A DNA stretch of 64,000 nucleotides from Clitopilus passeckerianus. Lineage: Eukaryota > Basidiomycota > Agaricomycetes > Agaricales > Entolomataceae. Location of the stretch: positions 2,666,001-2,730,000 of the forward strand of contig CALYLX010000126.1 in assembly GCA_944990035.1 (NCBI GenBank), given 5' to 3'. Every line of letters begins with the position of its first letter. The stretch's first letter is position 1. Below the pieces are notes generated by a model that worked only from the letters and a program-made list of their open reading frames with translations, made no database searches and was not told the DNA's origin. The position numbers were made by a program, and so were the translations under genes. This document shows positions 1-11,064 of the stretch, piece by piece.

Positions 1-1557
1 GTACTTATAAGCCTCATTTTCATCTGCTTGCTGACATGTACCGTTTTCGTAAGTCTTGGGCAAGCCTCGTGGATAAGTCGGCATTGGAAGGTCTCCCGTC
101 CGGGGAACGTAAACGACAGGAGGTGAGTTGGACAATGAAGATGTGGTAGTGCAATGCTTGACCCGTTTTTGTAGGCTATTTTCGAGTTGATTACCACTGA
201 AGGCGCATATGTTCGGGATCTGCAATTGATCGTCGAGGTTCGTAAAGTTACCACCTTCCAAGAATTCACGGAATTTACGTATCCACAGAAATTCTATGGG
301 ACCATGCTTCCTCTACTATCGCAAAAGGAGATTACGGTCATTTTCGCTAACATTGAGGATATCCTGATTACGAATACGGTAAGCTACTCTTTGCTACCAA
401 TACTCTTCAGAGTTGGGCTCACACGCTATACAAGACTTTCTTGAGCGTTCTTGAAGATAGACAGAGGGATTGCAGGTTATACATCGATAGGATAGGCGAT
501 ATCCTCTTGGACCATATCCCGAATATGGCTAGCTACATGGTGAGACCCGCACCTCCTGCTAAAATGCCTAGCTTACCTATCCTAGGCGTACTGTGTTAAT
601 CAAGGAAATGCCATCAAGGTCCTCAAGTCCCTCCGGGACTCAAATGCTGAGCTCGCTGTCCACTTGCAGGTAAGGGTCCATCTCGCCATTCACTTGCAAT
701 ATGCGCTGAACTGGGTCGTAGCGACTTCGGGACGATCCTGCGGTGCGGAATTTGGACCTTTCAAGTTACCTTCTTGTGCCCAGTACGTCTCACATCCGTT
801 TGCACATACTCACCGGTTTTGACTCCAGTCTTCTAAAGTGCAACGAGCAACGAGATACCCTCTGCTGATCAAGCAAATTCTGCATCACACTGGAGAAGGT
901 CAAGAAAAGAAGAATATCGAGCGGGCTTTAGACATCTCGGAGAAGATCTTAGAGCACATCAATGAATCTATTCGAGACCAGGAAGGTCGAGAAAAGCTAA
1001 AGGAACTTTCGCAGTATCTTTGGATTGGGCAAGGGTCCGTACCCGAACTTGATGTTTTCGGCCAGTATTTGATGTTTCCATAGTCGACTTGACCTTACGG
1101 CCCCGACAAGATATATGGGCCCTCGAAGATTACTCAAGGAGGGAGCATTAGCCAAGGCTAAGAGTGGCAGGAAACTCTATGGGTTCCTGTGCAGCGACAT
1201 CTTCGTCTTGACAGACGAGTCGATGAAGACACTGTATAGATTGGTAAGTCCACAAACCCACATTTGGTCGCAATCTCAGCTCATTGGCAACGTTTAGCCG
1301 ATACCCCTCTCATGCACAGGTCACCCATGGAAAAGATGACATCACTTTCGAAGTCGGCCAGGCTTATCCGAGAGGCGGAGATTCTATTATGCTCAAAGCT
1401 CTATCGGTAAAAGAGTGTACATGTGCGTTGAGCTTCCGCCTGTTCTTGAGCCAGTGCTGACTTTTTTCAAGCATGGATGAACGAGGTCGAATACGCCGGC
1501 CGTAGATGTCGGCATGCTGAAGATCGCGCTATGAAGAAGCAGAGGAGAAACCAGTAG
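1..1557 (+). CDS. RhoGEF (DH-PH) protein, 5' partial
   Basis: C-terminal part of a Dbl-family guanine nucleotide exchange factor for Rho-type GTPases; the gene begins left of the window. The DH domain is visible in pieces: an early helix with LITTEGAYVRDLQLIVE (about 190-238), a middle exon with the FYGTMLPLLSQKE region (about 290-378), and the diagnostic QRATRYPLLIKQILHHT helix (about 841-891). A PH domain follows (LLKEGALAKAKSGRKLYGFL, about 1125-1185), ending in a helix with WMNEVEYAGRRCRHAEDRA and stop at 1555-1557. Several short introns separate the exons. Such proteins activate Rho/Cdc42 at membranes for polarity and actin control. Which GEF subfamily it belongs to cannot be told without the N-terminus. 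Confidence 0.82.
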
Positions 1558-1927
1558 TCCTTGGAGAGGTATTTCCGTCTGTATATGTGGACAATTTATT
1601 ATTTATTTTCGACCGACTTGCATACGATTCCTTCTTGTTGCTTTACTTGGACTTATATCATCGTTACACCTAATGATTACTATAGACTTGGTTGCTATTC
1701 ATTAAATTCCCGACGATTTTGAGCGTGATATTTCCTGCGTACAGTCCGGGCAACTTGCTGCCTGCGACGGCATGAGTGAGCCTTCCTCAGAACTGCAAGT
1801 CGGAGTTACCGGCTTTTGCATAGCCGAACAGCATCCGGAGTAGCAGCCTCCAGCCATGTCAATGTCCATCATATAACCAGTCCAAGTCTTGTTTAACCTT
1901 TCATCCTACACTCCGGTTTCAGTCGCT
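1558..1927. other. intergenic, 3' of RhoGEF and 5' of SDR
   Basis: About 370 nt, AT-rich just after the RhoGEF stop. It should hold the RhoGEF polyadenylation region and the promoter of the dehydrogenase. No coding or structured element seen. Confidence 0.5.
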
Positions 1928-3290
1928 ATGGCAGGTAAGAGGAGACTTCCTACCTGTATAAGCGAGTTCTCACCACATGACCTTCACAGATCTTAGTATT
2001 TCATCTCTCTTCAATGTCAAGGGAAAGATTGGTGAGGAAACTTTATGAAATATCGGAGGAAATTACTGAGCGGGGAATCCAGTTCTCGTCACCGGAGGCA
2101 GCTCTGGGATAGGGAAGATGATTGCAGCTGGATTTGCACAGAATGGTGCAAAGGTCTACATTGCCTCGAGGAAAGAGAGCCAGCTCAAGGAGGTACGCTC
2201 CCATGTATCACTGCAAACACTCGAAGGACATATACACTGACTTCCTTTTCCTAGGCTGCTGCTGAAATCGGAAAAGGTGCAACGCAACCTGTTCAATACA
2301 TCGTTGCAAATGTCGGGGTGCGTCTGAAGCTGACCTCCGGAATCCTGCACGCCAACGCTCATCCTCCATAACAGTCTCGTGCTGGTTGCGAGGCCCTTAT
2401 CAAGGAGTTCAAGAAACGCGAGAACAAGCTGCATGTCCTCGTTAACAACTCCGGAATCACATGGGGAGGTGCTTATAACGACTTCCCTGAAGAGAAGGGC
2501 TGGGATAACGTCTTCAACGTCAATGTCAAGAGCATCTTCTATAGTGCGCTATTTTCTCTGTCCTCTGAGAAAATGACTAACTCTCGCCTTGCAGTGACTG
2601 CTGGGTACATCTCTGATGCAATCTTGAATGAAATCACACTTAACTTTGCCGTGATCTAGCCTCACAGAGCTCCTCGCCAAAGACTCGAACAACCGCGATC
2701 CTGCCCGAGTCATCAACATCTCTTCGACCGCCTCCATCGACCCTCGTACAGAAGGTGCTCTCAGCAGCGAAGGCAACGGCACTTGGAGTTGTATGTACCA
2801 TCTGCCATCTACGACCAGCCGACAGAACCTGACCGTCTTCACCCTCAGACCAACCAAGTAAGGCAGCAGTGAACCAGCTTACTTCTGCTCTTGCTCTGAA
2901 ACTTAGGCCCGCAACACATCACGTACGCGTTTTCATATGATTATATCCTTTGTTCACTGATTGACTTCGTACGAACAGCGTGAACGCTATCCTTCCCGGC
3001 CTGTTCCCGAGCAAAATGACGGCCTATGGAATGAAAGCAGCAGGGGAGGAAGTCTTCAACGCCGGCCAACCGACAGGTAAGCATTTTGCTTGTCTATTAT
3101 CCTCTTGGGTAGGAACCTAATTCTTCATTCTCTTATTCCAGGCCGTTTCGGTAATGCGCAAGATATGGCTGGCTTTGCCCTCTTCCTCTCCTCACCAGCT
3201 TCAGCACATATTACGGGGACTCACACACTACTGGATGGCGGCGCCAGGTACCTCCATGGTGTAGCTGCAGGTGCTTCAGTGAAGTTGTAA
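1928..3290 (+). CDS. short-chain dehydrogenase/reductase (SDR)
   Basis: NAD(P)-dependent oxidoreductase of the classical SDR family; substrate unknown. The start is ATGGCA at 1928 with a GT donor two codons later, joined to an exon encoding DLSISSLFNVKGKI. Visible motifs in order: cofactor loop TGGSSGIGK (about 2090), the NNSG motif (about 2445, NNAG in most members), catalytic Ser in INISSTAS (about 2720), and the YxxxK pair as Y-QPSK, whose Tyr codon is created by a splice junction (TGGAGTT joined to ACCAACC near 2790-2854). The C-terminal part reads VNAILPGLFPSKM then GRFG..QDMAGFALFLSSP, and the stop is at 3290. There are about seven introns. The layout resembles fungal RhlG-like 3-oxoacyl reductases, but that is only a family likeness. 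It stands alone, with no biosynthetic cluster around it. Confidence 0.85.
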
Positions 3291-3828
3291 AATGTATTCA
3301 TGTATCTACGCTTACATAATTATCATCTACAATATCTTCCAGGAATCTCCGAAAAATGTGATAATCTACAGTTTATGACGACAAGCTGAAGCTGGCTATA
3401 ACGTGCTATGTCTATGACAATCGTGATCCTTGTAATATATCGTGCTGAAGGGCCGAGAACATGCAAGTATCGTGAATGCTAATGGTATCAATGCAAGAGT
3501 CCTTTGAAATCAACAGAAGCCAAAAAATTCGTACAAGGAACGAAGGGGAAAGCAACAAAGCTGAACCTCCATTTCACTACTTCACGTCCGCCTTTTCTCC
3601 ACTCTGCTTCCCCAAACTCATACCATTAAACGCTGCCATTAGCTGATGACCTCCACTTTCAACACGCGTCGTAGCGTCCCACCAGTTCCTTGACTCGAAC
3701 TCCCAGAGCTGCCGCTCCAATTCTCCGTGATCAAACGCGAACCAGACCCAGCCATAGGCACAGGCGTCGGAATGGGAGGCGTTGAAACGTGAAGGGTCGC
3801 TGCAGCACCCGGAGCAGGACTCCCAGCA
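3291..3828. other. intergenic between convergent genes
   Basis: Convergent 3' ends of the SDR gene (+) and the DUF6697 gene (-). AT-rich near 3300-3540. An ORF on the minus strand (3639-3923) continues the last exon of the DUF6697 gene in another frame and is probably 3' UTR. Nothing else seen. Confidence 0.45.
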
Positions 3829-5536
3829 TTACTCCCCTCCAAGTGAGTTCTTCGTCTTGCTCTGAGCGAAAATGGTCGTATGCTCCAAAAGGGCTTTGTA
3901 CATGGTATTGTTAAAGCTGACACATTGAAGAGCGATGCAAGCGACCTTGAGGGCTCCTGCGGCGTAGAGTTGGGAGATTTCGTAGATGTTTTGAGGGGAT
4001 GTGTTTTTGCGTCCTGCGATTGTTTCTTTGACGATGGATTGCGTAGCCTGATTATGTAGGTCAGGCTCAGAGGGTTATATGGATGGGATAAAATGAGTAG
4101 ATACCTCGTTTGAAAGCTCAGACCACTCCTTGGTAGTGAGGTCTGCCAAGCGAAATGCTTTGTACACGCCAGCGTAGTACCAAATTCCGTCCTTGTTGAA
4201 GAAACATTCTGCTGAACTGGTTATATGCGCGAAATGAAGCCATGATCGAATAGATGTACCAGTCGGTTTGTTCATGCGATTGATGACGTCCACGGCATTC
4301 CAACGATGGGCAGTATTGACTCGAGGGTTCGTGCTACATTTGAATACAGGCGAGTAGAAGTACCCGTGTTCTTCTCTGTCGGGGCACCACACGGTATTCA
4401 AAGCGTGAAAAACGCGATAGCTGCCCAAGGATGTTCTCAGAGGCTAGAAATTATATAATGTTATTAGGTAGTTCCAGAAACTGATTTGATACAACTCACC
4501 CCACTCATGCCTGAGATAAGGTCACTGAAAGTATACGGAGATGGGATGGTGAGTGGGCTGAGCATATCGTCGGGCACTTCGTCCGGAAGTGGCAAAGAGG
4601 CAAGCACCGAACATCGAGCTTTGACCATCTCAGCCGTGTCCTCCGACTGAGGAACGTAGAAGGGACCCTAGTTGGACGATATGAGTAAAATGTATGCGTT
4701 ACAACAGAACTCAGGTTGGTCGTACCTCTAGCTCAGGCATTTCAACTTTCGTTGCCGTGGCATTGGGGTTGGGTGAATTTTGACAAGAGCAAGAAGAGAA
4801 CAGCGGAGAGGATTGCGAGAAGAACGGACTGTCGATAGGGAGAGGGCCCGGCCTCTGAGCCACTTCCGGATGAACGGGCTGTGATTGTGGACGCGATTTC
4901 ATATGTTCTGGGACTTCCAACTGCACGATTCCCAGTATTCATTAGGATCCTTCTGAAACGTGTAAAAGCGCATACATGCCTTTGGCAAGCCATCTTCATA
5001 GCGAGGTGGTGGCCCCATAGCCTTCAACGAGTTTCTTTCATAAGTTGAGCTCGTCCTGCAAAGCTTTGATGATATCCTGCAGACTCGATATCTCTTCCTT
5101 GAGCTTTGCAACCTCCGTCTGACTCGATGGTGGCTCAATCATGGGGCTCGTCAGTGTTGAGCGGTCATAACCCGATGATTGAAGCCTGTCGAGAACAGAC
5201 GTTCGCTGACGAAGAGTGTCGTAGGCTTCAGCCAGTTTATGGACCACAGCATCCCGAGCACGGAGAGCTTCCGCAGTCCGCATTTTCTCGACCTGAAGCT
5301 CGATGACAAGTTGTACAACGCTCAGTGGGTCATTCTGCAAAGTTAAGCACGCATATAGTCACTTTTTTGTCGATACAACTAACCTTCAGGTTCGATTTCA
5401 TCGTATCCAATTGATCGAACAAGGGCGGCCTGGCGAAGTCTTCGATGCCGTAGTCAACGTTCAGAGCCTTGACTTCGCCATCACCGCCGTCGCGTGGGTC
5501 CAAGACACCGAACATGTAGGCAGGCATTGCAGCCAT
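3829..5536 (-). CDS. coiled-coil protein with C-terminal DUF6697 domain
   Basis: Uncharacterised basidiomycete protein. The N-terminal exon (5536 to about 5384) starts MAAMPAYMFGVLDPRD. The second exon (about 5333-5040) is a coiled coil rich in E/K/L (VIELQVEKMRTAEALRARDA, then EVAKLKEEISSLQDIIKALQ). A Pro/Ser-rich linker follows (about 4900-4740). The C-terminal exons carry the conserved block GSYRVFHALNTVWCPDREEH, FKCSTNPRVN, then WYYAGVYKAFRLADLTTKEW, which I recognise as DUF6697. The last exon ends AQSKTKNSLGGE with stop at 3829-3831. The family has no known function. Start at 5536 is chosen; an in-frame ATG at 5572 is possible. It shares a head-to-head promoter with COA1. Confidence 0.72.
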
Positions 5537-5875
5537 ACTTGTCGTTAAGGAGGGAGGGCAAGAAGAAAGCAAGAGCCATGAGTTCTAACAGACCGCCAAA
5601 TGTGCGCCACTAGGCGAATTGACGAATATTTTGGCCATATTCAAGCAAAAAATTCTAGTTCCAGTCAATTTCTGAGAGGTATTTCAGACAGAAGATAACC
5701 TTTTGAGGTAAATCTCGTTAACAAAGCCTAAGATTGGTGGTGGAAAAGGTTAAAAAAGCGACATGACGTAACCAAGAAAATACAAAAACACGTGAGCCTT
5801 GGTTACCAAATTCGGCAGGAGCACCGGAAAGACTTTACGCGCCGTTTTAGCCGATTCGCAGAGTCATTGACCACT
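5537..5875. promoter_or_regulatory. bidirectional promoter, DUF6697 gene / COA1
   Basis: Head-to-head interval of 339 nt between the minus-strand DUF6697 gene and COA1. It contains one copy of GGTATTTCAG followed by ACAGAAG at 5679-5695; the same 10-mer is duplicated at 9275-9294. No clear TATA box. Confidence 0.4.
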
Positions 5876-6689
5876 ATGGCGTTGACGCTGGCCAGAGCTG
5901 CTGTTCACCATCGGGTCGGCCTGCAAGCGCGTATAGCGCCTCAATTACTACGAAACTATGCAACGGACTGGCCAGCTCGACCACCACCACCGTCCAAGCA
6001 GCCAACAATCGAAACGTATTCCGGTACTTCACGTCCAAGACCGTACTATGCCAAACATCCTATGCCTCAACCTCGCGACCTGCCGCATGTAAATGTAAGC
6101 TCTGGTGTTGCGGAGATGACTCAATCCTGACGTTGAACAGAAACGATGGCCTACATTGCTTGCAGTCACGCTTTTGGGAGTTTCTGCCTGGGGTGTTTTC
6201 ATGTTCGTTGTTACGAACCAAGAGAAGATATCTAGCTCCGTGGTTCGGCAAATCATGCGTTCAGTGAGGGAGGATATGAACCTAAAGGAAGTGCTTGGTG
6301 CGGCCATACGGCCCCAACCCGAATGGTGGTTGAATGGTGACCCTCTGATCAACGGGGAGGTGAGTATCCCACCCATACTTTGACCATCCTTCGGTACTCA
6401 GGTTTCAATGGTAGATCAGCCAACTCCAGGGCAATGTCGATGTCAGCTTCAGAATTCGGGGCTCTAAGGGTTCGTTCACTCCGTAAGGTGCCTAGGCTGT
6501 TGGCTCATCTCAAACCAGGTTCTGGAACGCTCTATTTCACCAGCATCAGGAAAGAGAAAGGTGTTCCGTTCACCATTTGTACGCCAGCTTTTCATACACC
6601 TTGACCTACTTCTAACCCCTTCTTTAGTACGATTCAAGGTCATTTGCGATGATGGGAGGACCATCAACGTAGACACCACGGCCGTTTAA
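5876..6689 (+). CDS. COA1: cytochrome c oxidase assembly factor COA1
   Basis: Mitochondrial inner-membrane factor that helps early assembly of Cox1 in complex IV. Five exons (5876-6094, 6141-6359, 6415-6469, 6519-6578, 6628-6689) join to a 204-residue protein, normal for the family. The first roughly 35 residues are rich in Arg/Ala with an RNYATDWPARP stretch, typical of a mitochondrial presequence. One transmembrane helix (LLAVTLLGVSAWGVFMFVVT) starts exon 2. The signature follows: PEWWLNGDPLINGE, then LQGNVDVSFRIRGSKG, GTLYFTSIRKEKG and RFKVICDDGR. Splice phases are all consistent. ATG 5876 is preferred over the in-frame ATG at 5792 because it gives a cleaner presequence. Confidence 0.88.
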
Positions 6690-7015
6690 AAACGGCGTTG
6701 TAATACTGTGCAAAACGCGCCTTCTCAACCTACTTTACCCTCTTCACGGCGCAAATGTAATTTCTTTGCTCTTCGAATTGCTCTTCGAACTCTCCGAATA
6801 AAGCCGACACAGCAAGACACTTTAAGGAATGAACCTCAACACCATACAATTACATGTGATTCTTCAGAATATGCAAGCCATTGGTATCTAATCCACGGGA
6901 GCCCGATGAATACCCACCTGCCTTTTGGCATGAGGCCCTGATGTTCGATACAAACGGTGTCCAATCAACCGAAACCAATTAATAACCCAAATAGTACACG
7001 CAAAATTCATCTACT
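6690..7015. other. intergenic, convergent COA1 / GNAT 1
   Basis: 326 nt between two gene 3' ends. No feature recognised. Confidence 0.45.
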
Positions 7016-8002
7016 CTATAACCCCTTCTCTAAAGTCTGGAGCAGCTCTCCTCTATCTCTCCACGTACTAACCCGCGTCCAACCGTCACGCCCATACAGC
7101 CTGTTCGCACCCTTATTGAAGAATGTGCTAGTGACCAGTTCCAATCTGGGTACATCATGCTTCCGAGCATGGGCGTACAGAGCATCCATGAGCAATCTCG
7201 CAATCCCATGTCCTCGCATGTTCTCTGCAACAATGAGCCGACTAACTACCCACACTGTTGGGCCGTTAGCTGGAGGTTGCTTTGACGTTTCTGTGTAAGC
7301 AAGTCCGTCCGTTAGTTAAGACTAAAAGGAGGTGACTTAATTGGGAGGAGCACTTACTAAGGCCAACAAAACCTGCTATCTTGCCGTCTTTCTCCGCCAC
7401 CCAGAAACCTCCAGGACCATTTGCTGAGAAGTACTGACTCGTAGTCTCAGATGGAGCATCTAGGTCATAGGTGTAAGGTATGTCCTTGAGATCTTGCAGA
7501 CCACCTTCAAGGAAATACAACAAGAAGCTCTTCAAGCCTCTGCGCCTGAGAAAAGCATAGACGTAGAGCCCGACAGATCCCGAGTAGAGCCATATAATCC
7601 ACCAGCGGTCAAGTGGGGAGCTGTCTTGAATTAGGATATATGGTCTTTCGAGGACTTGTGTCAGTGGATGTTCCAGAAACATGATTGTGGACACTATTCC
7701 GAGAACGAGCATGCAAGAAGCAGCGATTATGTGAGGTCGGAAAGCCGCCAAGGCCTCTGTAAGTGGAGATCCAGCTATTTAAATACCAGACAGAAAGGTT
7801 AATGCACTATCGGAGCTAAGAGGACCACTGAATTGCACATACGTCCTTCCATAGTCCCTTTGACGAAGATGCGCTTGACTTCTTCGTGGTCATCAGCCTT
7901 ATATGGGCGGATGAGGACCTTGTTCTGCCCGTCAAGCTCTTTGATCTGTCCCATTGGGAACGATGAGGTAGTAGTGTGTTCGGGGAGAAAGACTTGGGAC
8001 AA
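7016..8002 (-). CDS. GNAT acetyltransferase with inserted membrane segment (copy 1)
   Basis: Predicted N-acetyltransferase anchored in a membrane; substrate unknown. Three exons: about 8002-7841 (start MSQVFLPEH, first strand VLIRPYKADDHEEVKRIFV), about 7773-7361 (two hydrophobic helices, IIAASCMLVLGIVSTIMFL and WWIIWLYSGSVGLYVYAFL, then GGFWVAEKDGKIAGFVGL), and about 7295-7016 (acetyl-CoA loop NMRGHGIARLLMDAL, then FNKGANRLYGRDGW). The two-helix insertion after the first beta-alpha unit recalls the mammalian NAT8/NAT8L arrangement. Its nearest relative is the next gene, in tandem on the same strand, with introns at the same places; a third copy lies at 17.9 kb. Stop at 7016. Confidence 0.8.
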
Positions 8003-8248
8003 AGATTGCCATGGTGGTAGCTATATAAACCGCGGTGGCATCAGAGGTCTCCTTGCTGCCCGGCGTGATGGGACGGACTTGCGCGGATCTGTACTGCCTT
8101 CAACGCTGCTTCCTTCAACCTTTGACACTGCCCCGGTGATAATCGAATCACGAAACCTATGTATAACTCAAAACTGAACAATTGCATGTTGGACATCCCT
8201 CGTGTATAACAGTATATTGTATCAGGGCTAAACTATTAGCCAGACTGT

Positions 8249-9208
8249 CTACAAAACCTTTTCCATAGTTTTCAGCTTCTGCCCCTCGAAGAACGTCACT
8301 CCCGTTCTCACCCAGCCATCTTTCTGGTAAAGCTTGTTGGCGGACGAGTTGAAGAACTCACTGGTGGCAAGCCCCAGTGTCTTCAACCCATGAGAACGGG
8401 CATGGTCGTAGACCGCGTTCATAAGCAGGCGGCCCACTCCTTGGCCTCGCGTATTACCTGCGACGATCAAACGACTTATTTCTCCCATCGTAGGGTTGGG
8501 ATCTTTGAGCGAAATTTCTGTATCGCTTATGAGTTGACCAACTTAAGCCTTGAGAAAACTGAACGCACTCAAACCAATGAAACCAACGATTTTACCGTCC
8601 TTTTCAGCGACCCAGAATCCACCGCGACCATTTGAGATGCAGTATGGGTTCTCCGTCGTGGGTGCATTTAAGCCATAGGTTGAGGCCATGTCGGTGAGGT
8701 CCCGGAGGCTCCCAGCGACATGCGTCGAGATGACCCGTGTCATCCTCCTGCGTTCGGAACGTGCGTAGGCGAAGCAGCCAAAGGATGTAAGGTAAAGCCC
8801 TATGATAAGGATGCGTGCAGTAATGGAGTCGTTACCGAAAGGAAGTGGTCGATTTTGGATGGGTATGAATGGCTGGGTAGCTAGTGTCACAGATACGGCG
8901 ATGCCAAAGATCAGGATAGATGATAGGACGTAGGGGCGGTAGTGCTCTATGGCTTGAGTCAATGGGGAGCCAGCTGGATGGAATAATTGGGTTTAGAGCA
9001 GCCTCATATTTCGGCGAGAATAGTTTGTATCACCTCCTTCCAGCGTGCCTTTAGTAAATACTTCGTGGATTTCCTTAAGATCATCGTGCTTGTAAGAACG
9101 AATAATAACGCCGTTTGGGGACTCTTTTCTGTGGGGATCCATGTAGAGCGGCTGTAAATTCTTAGCTTTATGACTTCGTCGGTGGGTTGGCGCTTGACTT
9201 GAATCCAT
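8249..9208 (-). CDS. GNAT acetyltransferase with inserted membrane segment (copy 2)
   Basis: Tandem paralogue of the gene at 7016-8002, 246 nt away on the same strand. Exon 1 (9208 to about 9033) carries VIIRSYKHDDLKEIHEVF; a GT donor inside GAAGGAGGTG joins it to exon 2 (starts AGSPLTQAIEHYRPY, the counterpart of GSPLTEALAAFRPH in copy 1). Exon 2 holds two membrane helices (SSILIFGIAVSVTLATQ and ILIIGLYLTSFGCFAYA) and GGFWVAEKDGKIVGFIGLS. The last exon carries SRLIVAGNTRGQGVGRLLM, the acetyl-CoA pyrophosphate loop, and FFNSSANKLYQKDGW. Stop at 8249. An upstream ATG at 9216 is in another frame. Substrate unknown. Confidence 0.8.
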
Positions 9209-9274
9209 GTCGACAAAACCCTTTCTAATAGACCTTCAAGTGCTACGGAACCGACAGATCTTTCGAGTCATTGA

Positions 9275-9294
9275 GGTATTTCAGGGTATTTCAG
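9275..9294 (+). repeat. tandem 10-mer GGTATTTCAG x2
   Basis: Two exact head-to-tail copies of GGTATTTCAG, followed by GCAGAA. A third copy with almost the same right flank lies at 5679-5688. Role unknown; it may be chance or a regulatory word. Confidence 0.5.
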
Positions 9295-9758
9295 GCAGAA
9301 AAGCCTATTAATTGCCTCCCATTGGTCTGCGAGCCTGCAAGATCCATATCAAACAGTCATCGATTTGACAAACCATCCTCGAGAATTGCAGCAAAAGCAG
9401 GGTGGGAGTCCGATGATAACAATCGGATCGGACTGCCACGTACTTTAAACGTGGGCGTTACTGATTTTCCAGGAACATACGGGATATTTATGCCCGAGAG
9501 GAAGGTCGCATGTGTTCTGAAGTCCCTGGAGGTGAGCTCAGGCTGCTCAGTACTGCGTTAGACTTTCTTGGGAGTATTTAGCGACCAAGAACAGGCAAAG
9601 ATCTGCTTGACTGTGTTTACCAGGCTTAGAACAAGTACTATGAGCCACATTCGGGATTGAAAGCAAGCAGCGCATAGGCACCAGGTGTGGTGAACGTCTC
9701 TCTAAAGCCGTGAGCCAACCGAGCTTCGGCTGTCGAACCTCCAACTGGCGGACGTAGT

Positions 9759-9766
9759 TGACGTCA
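9759..9766. promoter_or_regulatory. CRE-like palindrome TGACGTCA
   Basis: Perfect 8-nt ATF/CREB bZIP site, about 166 nt upstream of the start of small protein A. Fungal ATF/CREB factors mediate osmotic and oxidative stress responses; its use here is inference. Confidence 0.45.
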
Positions 9767-9876
9767 TGCCTACAAAACCCTTGGCGTCCCCGCAAACTTG
9801 GTGTCTCAGGAGCCATGACGCCTCCAATGAGCTGGAGCACTACCGTCATGGCTAGGCTAAACCGAGATACGATTCT

Positions 9877-9884
9877 TATATAAA
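9877..9884 (+). promoter_or_regulatory. TATA box of small protein A
   Basis: TATATAAA, 48 nt before the ATG at 9932, followed by a pyrimidine-rich leader. The spacing suggests a short 5' UTR and a strongly inducible gene. Confidence 0.6.
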
Positions 9885-9931
9885 CTGTTCTGTCTACCCT
9901 GTTCTGTATCAATTAGCACTCACATACACCC

Positions 9932-10398
9932 ATGGATTTCTTGAAGAACACGAACCAAGAGGGCAACCAACAGGCACCCACCCAGCAATCACAAGAAGGC
10001 GGCGGCCTCTTTAACAAGCTCAGTGGTGCGATGGGCGGCGGAAACCAGCAGCAGAATCCTCAACAGGCCCAAAAGTCGCAGGGTCTTGGGGATAAGTTTA
10101 ATGGAATGTTCGGCGGAGGGCAAGCTGGCGAACAGAAAGAAGGTTGGACTGGTTCATCTTTTAAACGCCCACATAATCTGAATGATTTCCTTTCCTTGCA
10201 GACAAATTGGACAAAGGTGAGCTCGGTCAAGGAGGTTTGGTTCAATCAGCAACAGGAGACTGATCATAATGACTAGGCATCGACTTCGTCCAGGAACGCG
10301 TCTTAGGACAAGGCCAACAGTCGAATGAGTCCGCCATGGAGCAGGCAAAGGATAAGCAGATTGCTGATGCCATTAGGAGGACCACTGGCCACCAGTAG
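9932..10398 (+). CDS. small Gly/Gln-rich stress-type protein A
   Basis: Short fungal protein starting MDFLKNTNQEG. Exon 1 encodes a Gln/Gly-rich low-complexity region with an amphipathic patch (GGGLFNKLSGAMGGG), then GLGDKFNGMFGGGQAGEQKE. A 15-nt second exon (about 10202-10216) encodes DKLDK, and the last exon encodes GIDFVQERVLGQGQQSNESA then KDKQIADAIRRTTGHQ, stop 10396-10398. All junctions keep frame. The C-terminal block is what defines the family, found widely in fungi and often annotated only as hypothetical or stress-related. The second copy is at 12536; a GH131 gene lies between them. Biochemical role unknown. Confidence 0.72.
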
Positions 10399-11064
10399 GC
10401 TAGTGACTGGACTTCGGTCAAGACCCTTACCGTTCGAGAGATCACTTGACCTGTTACAACGAGTGTATATTAGGATCAGTATGAACGATTCCAGATAATG
10501 AACCCTGTCTTCTTCAAGTTCAACCTAGACTCTTGGCGAGTGGTTCTAACGGCCAGCTGGCGAGGTTTACGCGTGATGCGAAGGTTCGGCTGCGTCGCAT
10601 GCATATGTCAAGATCCAATTACGAGTTGGAGCCCGTTACGGTTACCTTCTACCACAAGAAAAAGCGGGTTGTTAGTTGCAGGGTAGGTATGGGTAAGATT
10701 TAGGGGAGACTTCGATTTTTTTTGCTGGTTTTAAACTCCAAATAACGCAAAGAAGGTCAGTAGAAGACTGTTGAAGTCCTAATGCCGCCTTTGAAGGAAC
10801 TGCGGATGAGTTCAGTTTAAGCCAAGATTAGGACATTGATCTCGGTGATGCCAGCACTCCAACGCTCCACCGCTTGCGAAGACCTTTGCTTCCACACAAC
10901 CATGGCCACCAAATGCTCAGGCTATTTTCGCTGTTCCCGATGATTATCCTTTCATAATGGTCAAATCTCGAGACACTTACGCCGACGTTTATTCTCTCAG
11001 AAGCTAGAATATCCGCTACACTATATATACAGCAGAATGGACACGGATTTTCATACAATCGAAC
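10399..11064. other. intergenic before GH131
   Basis: 666 nt. It holds the 3' region of small protein A and the GH131 promoter, with TATATATA at 11022-11029, 36 nt before the GH131 start. No gene seen. Confidence 0.5.
11022..11029 (+). promoter_or_regulatory. TATA box of GH131 gene
   Basis: TATATATA, 36 nt upstream of the ATG at 11065, in a position consistent with a core promoter and a very short leader. Confidence 0.55.

Larger units (their letters stand above)
9209..9931. other. intergenic with promoters of GNAT 2 and small protein A
   Basis: 723 nt between divergent genes. It holds the tandem 10-mer at 9275-9294, a palindromic TGACGTCA at 9759-9766 and a TATA box at 9877-9884. The ORFs in it (9271-9561 +, 9547-9912 -) show no family resemblance and are rejected. 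Confidence 0.5.

Noticed and set aside
1928..3290. SDR and the nearby genes as a secondary-metabolite cluster
   Set aside because: No PKS, NRPS, terpene synthase, P450 or transporter lies near it or near the old yellow enzyme at 45.9 kb.
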